7,846 nucleotides of DNA from Candidatus Wirthbacteria bacterium CG2_30_54_11 (GTDB lineage Bacteria; Patescibacteriota; CG2-30-54-11). Numbering within the stretch: position 1 is the stretch's first letter; the number at the start of each line of letters is the position of its first letter. Below the pieces are notes generated by a model. That model was not told the DNA's origin. It did no database searches and was given only the letters and a program-made list of their open reading frames with translations. The position numbers were made by a program, and so were the translations under genes. This document shows positions 6,081-7,846 of this stretch, piece by piece. The stretch covers positions 1-7,846 of the forward strand of contig MNZT01000025.1 in assembly GCA_001873755.1 (NCBI GenBank). Reading direction: 5' to 3'.

Positions 6081-7019
6081 CTATTTGACGAAATGGTGGC
6101 CATGGCGCCGGAGGAACCTGTTGACCTGGGCCATGGTCGGGATGCCCCGACGGCCGCCGAGGTGCCGGCACTTGAGAGCGGCGACCGCATTGGCAAAGAC
6201 GCATGCTTTGTCGAGACCCCATGATTGAGTGAGGGCATAGGCAAAGGCGCCATGGAACACATCGCCTGCTCCCAGAGTATCTACCACCTTGACCTTGAAG
6301 GCTGGCAGAAACGCGTCATTTCTGGCGGTGACGAGCAGGCTGCCCCGTTCGCCGCAGGTGACGACGACGGCCTCTGCGCCATTTTTCAAAACCTTACGCG
6401 CCCCCTTGATCAGGTCCTTCTCACCGGTGAATTTCTCGATGAACGCGATCGGCAGGACAGGATAACTGACCAGGCTGAGGATCTCCTTGATCTCTTTGTC
6501 CACTCTGGTCGAAGGGTCGAACACACAGGGGATGCCCCGGCGTTTGGCGATTGTTGCAGCTTTGATCCCTGCCGTGATCTCATGCCGGTCTATGACCAGA
6601 GCCCGGCAGCGTTCGATCTCATCGCAGGCCTGCTGTTCGAGCTGATAGCCGTTCCAGTGCCGGTTGAAATTGATGAACATAGTCCGGCTGCCGGTAGACT
6701 GTGAAGTGAAGGAGAACGCGTACTGGGAAAGCACGTCGTGGTACACCCGTACCTGAGAAGTGTCGATGCCCTCATTTTTCAAACTTTCCAGGATCTTTTC
6801 ACCGAAATAATCGAGTCCCAGATGGCCCATGAACGTGACCGAAGCTCCGAGCCGGCGCGCCGCGACCACTCCTGTGGCTGCCGATCCCCCGGCCTGCCAG
6901 TCGCACTCATTGAGCTCCAGCTTGGTATCTTCTTTTGGGTACTCACTGCCCAGGCCGACCAGATCGATGATGCACAGACCGAGCCCTACGATATCAAATC
7001 CTGCTGCTTTCTTTGCCAC
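6081..7019 (-). CDS. PfkB-family carbohydrate kinase, substrate unknown
   Basis: 312 residues, the usual length for ribokinase-like (PfkB) sugar kinases, which phosphorylate sugars or nucleosides with ATP. The N-terminal substrate-binding signature is WQAGGSAATGVVAARRLGA (41-59), followed by GHLGLDYFGEKILESLKNEGID (65-86). The C-terminal ATP and anion-hole signature is DTLGAGDVFHGAFAYAL (247-263), with D253 as the expected catalytic base. VVTCGERGSLL (219-229) is a typical nucleotide-site strand. The start is GTG, not ATG, and is chosen because a strong AAGGAG (7025-7030) lies five bases upstream and the protein begins just ahead of the conserved first strand, FDIVGLGLCIIDLVG. It is 32 bases after transaldolase and 13 before the epimerase gene. 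That context suggests a pentose or hexose, or a sugar phosphate, as substrate, but PfkB specificity cannot be read safely from motifs. Fructokinase, ribokinase and 2-keto-3-deoxygluconate kinase all remain possible. Confidence 0.93.
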   Translation of the reverse strand: MAKKAAGFDIVGLGLCIIDLVGLGSEYPKEDTKLELNECDWQAGGSAATGVVAARRLGASVTFMGHLGLDYFGEKILESLKNEGIDTSQVRVYHDVLSQYAFSFTSQSTGSRTMFINFNRHWNGYQLEQQACDEIERCRALVIDRHEITAGIKAATIAKRRGIPCVFDPSTRVDKEIKEILSLVSYPVLPIAFIEKFTGEKDLIKGARKVLKNGAEAVVVTCGERGSLLVTARNDAFLPAFKVKVVDTLGAGDVFHGAFAYALTQSWGLDKACVFANAVAALKCRHLGGRRGIPTMAQVNRFLRRHGHHFVK

Positions 7020-7024
7020 TGCTG

Positions 7025-7030
7025 CTCCTT
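7025..7030 (-). promoter_or_regulatory. Ribosome binding site deciding the GTG start of the sugar kinase
   Basis: AAGGAG on the minus strand, five bases before the GTG at 7019. This is the strongest Shine-Dalgarno in the cluster and may compensate for the non-ATG start. Confidence 0.7.
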
Positions 7031-7051
7031 TTGGGTACGCGCTCCGGTGAC

Positions 7052-7693
7052 TTATTTCTTGGCCCAGTCCTGCATGAATTTCTCGATGCCTGCATCGGTC
7101 AGCGGATGCCTGATCATCTGCTTGAGCACTTTGTACGGTATGGTCGCGATATCGGCACCCACCAGGGCTGAATCAGTGACATGACGGGTGTGCCGGATGC
7201 TCGCGGAGATGATCTGCGTCTCGAAGCCATAGACATCCATGATATCCATGATCTCTGCGAGAACTGCCATGCCGTCCTGCCCCATGTCGTCAATGCGCCC
7301 GATAAAGGGGCTGGCATAGGTAGCTCCGGCCTGGGCCACCATGAGAGCCTGATTGGCAGAAAAAATCAGCGTGGCATTGGTAGCGATGTCTTTCTGGGAC
7401 AGCTGGTAAATGGCTTCAAGTCCGTCTTCGGTGGTGGGGATTTTGATGACGACGTTCTCGTGCCATTTGGAGATCTTTTCTCCTTCCTTGACCATCTCTT
7501 TGGCCTTCAGGCTGATGACTTCGGCGCTCACCGGGCCGTCGATGTAACTGCAGATCGTCTGAATCGTGGTCTTGAAGTCCGCTCCGGTCTCTTTGGCCAT
7601 AAGCGACGGATTGGTCGTCACGCCGCTGACCACTCCCCATTTGGAGACGGCTTTGATCTCGTCGAGATTGGCGGTGTCGATAAATAGCTGCAT
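7052..7693 (-). CDS. tal: Transaldolase, small FSA/TAL type
   Basis: 213 residues, matching the short fructose-6-phosphate aldolase/transaldolase subfamily (about 215-220) rather than the 315-residue TalB form. Transaldolase moves a dihydroxyacetone unit between sugar phosphates in the non-oxidative pentose phosphate pathway through a lysine Schiff base. Motifs seen are FIDTANLDEIK (4-14), GVTTNPSLMAK (24-34), VVIKIPTTEDGL (81-92) with K84 as the expected Schiff-base lysine, NATLIFSANQAL (106-117), SPFIGRIDD (128-136) and SASIRH (163-168). At the two positions used to tell aldolase from transaldolase, E. coli FSA has Gln59 and Tyr131. This protein has Glu58 and Phe130, as in true transaldolases. 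The ATG has GGAG five bases upstream (7699-7702). It is the first gene of the cluster, followed by the sugar kinase after 32 bases. No lesions were seen. Confidence 0.96.
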   Translation of the reverse strand: MQLFIDTANLDEIKAVSKWGVVSGVTTNPSLMAKETGADFKTTIQTICSYIDGPVSAEVISLKAKEMVKEGEKISKWHENVVIKIPTTEDGLEAIYQLSQKDIATNATLIFSANQALMVAQAGATYASPFIGRIDDMGQDGMAVLAEIMDIMDVYGFETQIISASIRHTRHVTDSALVGADIATIPYKVLKQMIRHPLTDAGIEKFMQDWAKK

Positions 7694-7709
7694 AACAGCT
7701 CCCAGAAAT

Positions 7710-7741
7710 AAAAAATTAATTTCAGGCTTCCCTGCAGCCAG
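7710..7741 (-). other. Weak leader hairpin followed by a U-rich tract upstream of tal
   Basis: On the minus strand GGCT and AGCC (7736-7739 and 7725-7728) can form a four-base stem with a seven-base loop. A run of six T (7710-7715) follows about nine bases later. The stem is short and the U-run is distant, so an attenuator is only a possibility. The AT-rich stretch could equally keep the tal ribosome binding site unstructured. Confidence 0.2.
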
Positions 7742-7793
7742 ACTAGGCGTATACTATCACAATTCCCACGTTTTGGTTATTGCTTTCTCGGGC

Positions 7794-7824
7794 AGGATAC
7801 CAGCCGTAAGTCTTTTCCAGTCAA
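7794..7824 (-). promoter_or_regulatory. Possible promoter of the tal-recG cluster
   Basis: On the minus strand TTGACT (7819-7824) resembles the -35 consensus at five of six bases. TATCCT (7794-7799), preceded by an extended-10 TG, follows after a 19-base spacer, which is longer than ideal. Transcription would start near 7787 and leave a leader of roughly 95 bases before tal. The rest of 7694-7846 holds no gene I can support. Confidence 0.28.
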
Positions 7825-7846
7825 GAGATGAGCCTCAAAAGTAGTG

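Noticed and set aside
6068..6262. Upstream extension of the epimerase frame to an ATG at 6262
   Set aside because: It would overlap the kinase gene by about 180 bases and adds a low-complexity Ser/Pro-rich stretch unlike the family N-terminus. The GTG at 6067 has a Shine-Dalgarno and fits the family length.
7181..7687. A 168-codon plus-strand frame
   Set aside because: It is antisense to transaldolase, rich in Asp, Gly and His as expected from complementary GC-biased codons, and resembles no family.

Overview
The window is bacterial. Every gene I can support lies on the minus strand, so transcription runs from high to low coordinates. The phylum is not clear. RecG, an FSA-type transaldolase, Shine-Dalgarno-led starts and sigma70-like promoters say bacterium. 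Short palindromic repeats inside reading frames resemble those seen in many environmental (metagenomic) bacterial genomes. No rRNA, tRNA, CRISPR array or transposase gene is visible.

Right half (about 7846 down to 3132) is a compact, GC-rich housekeeping cluster: transaldolase (tal), a PfkB-family sugar kinase, a ribulose-phosphate 3-epimerase-like protein, a 36-residue single-pass membrane protein, and the DNA helicase RecG. Gaps between genes are 8 to 32 bases, which suggests one operon. The three enzymes fit sugar-phosphate interconversion of the non-oxidative pentose phosphate type. The kinase substrate is unknown. The epimerase keeps its metal and catalytic residues but has lost the usual PGFGGQ-type loop.

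Left half (about 3073 down to 1) looks like an accessory module. It has its own promoter with a perfect TATAAT box, then a 728-residue beta-class N6-adenine DNA methyltransferase of the type III Mod kind, then a PIN-like nuclease gene whose ATG overlaps the methylase stop codon (ATGA). GC content falls from roughly 55-70% in sampled lines of RecG and the methylase C-terminus to about 32% in the PIN gene. The pair may be part of a restriction-modification or other defence locus continuing beyond the left edge.

The most notable point is that both module genes appear to carry short palindromic insertions. In the methylase, a CCCCTT/AAGGGG element is read in frame as roughly DFPLAKGGRGV and looks tolerated. 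In the PIN gene, a 39-base hairpin element introduces TGA and TAG stops, yet the same frame stays open on both sides all the way to the window edge. The gene therefore looks recently inactivated by a mobile palindrome.
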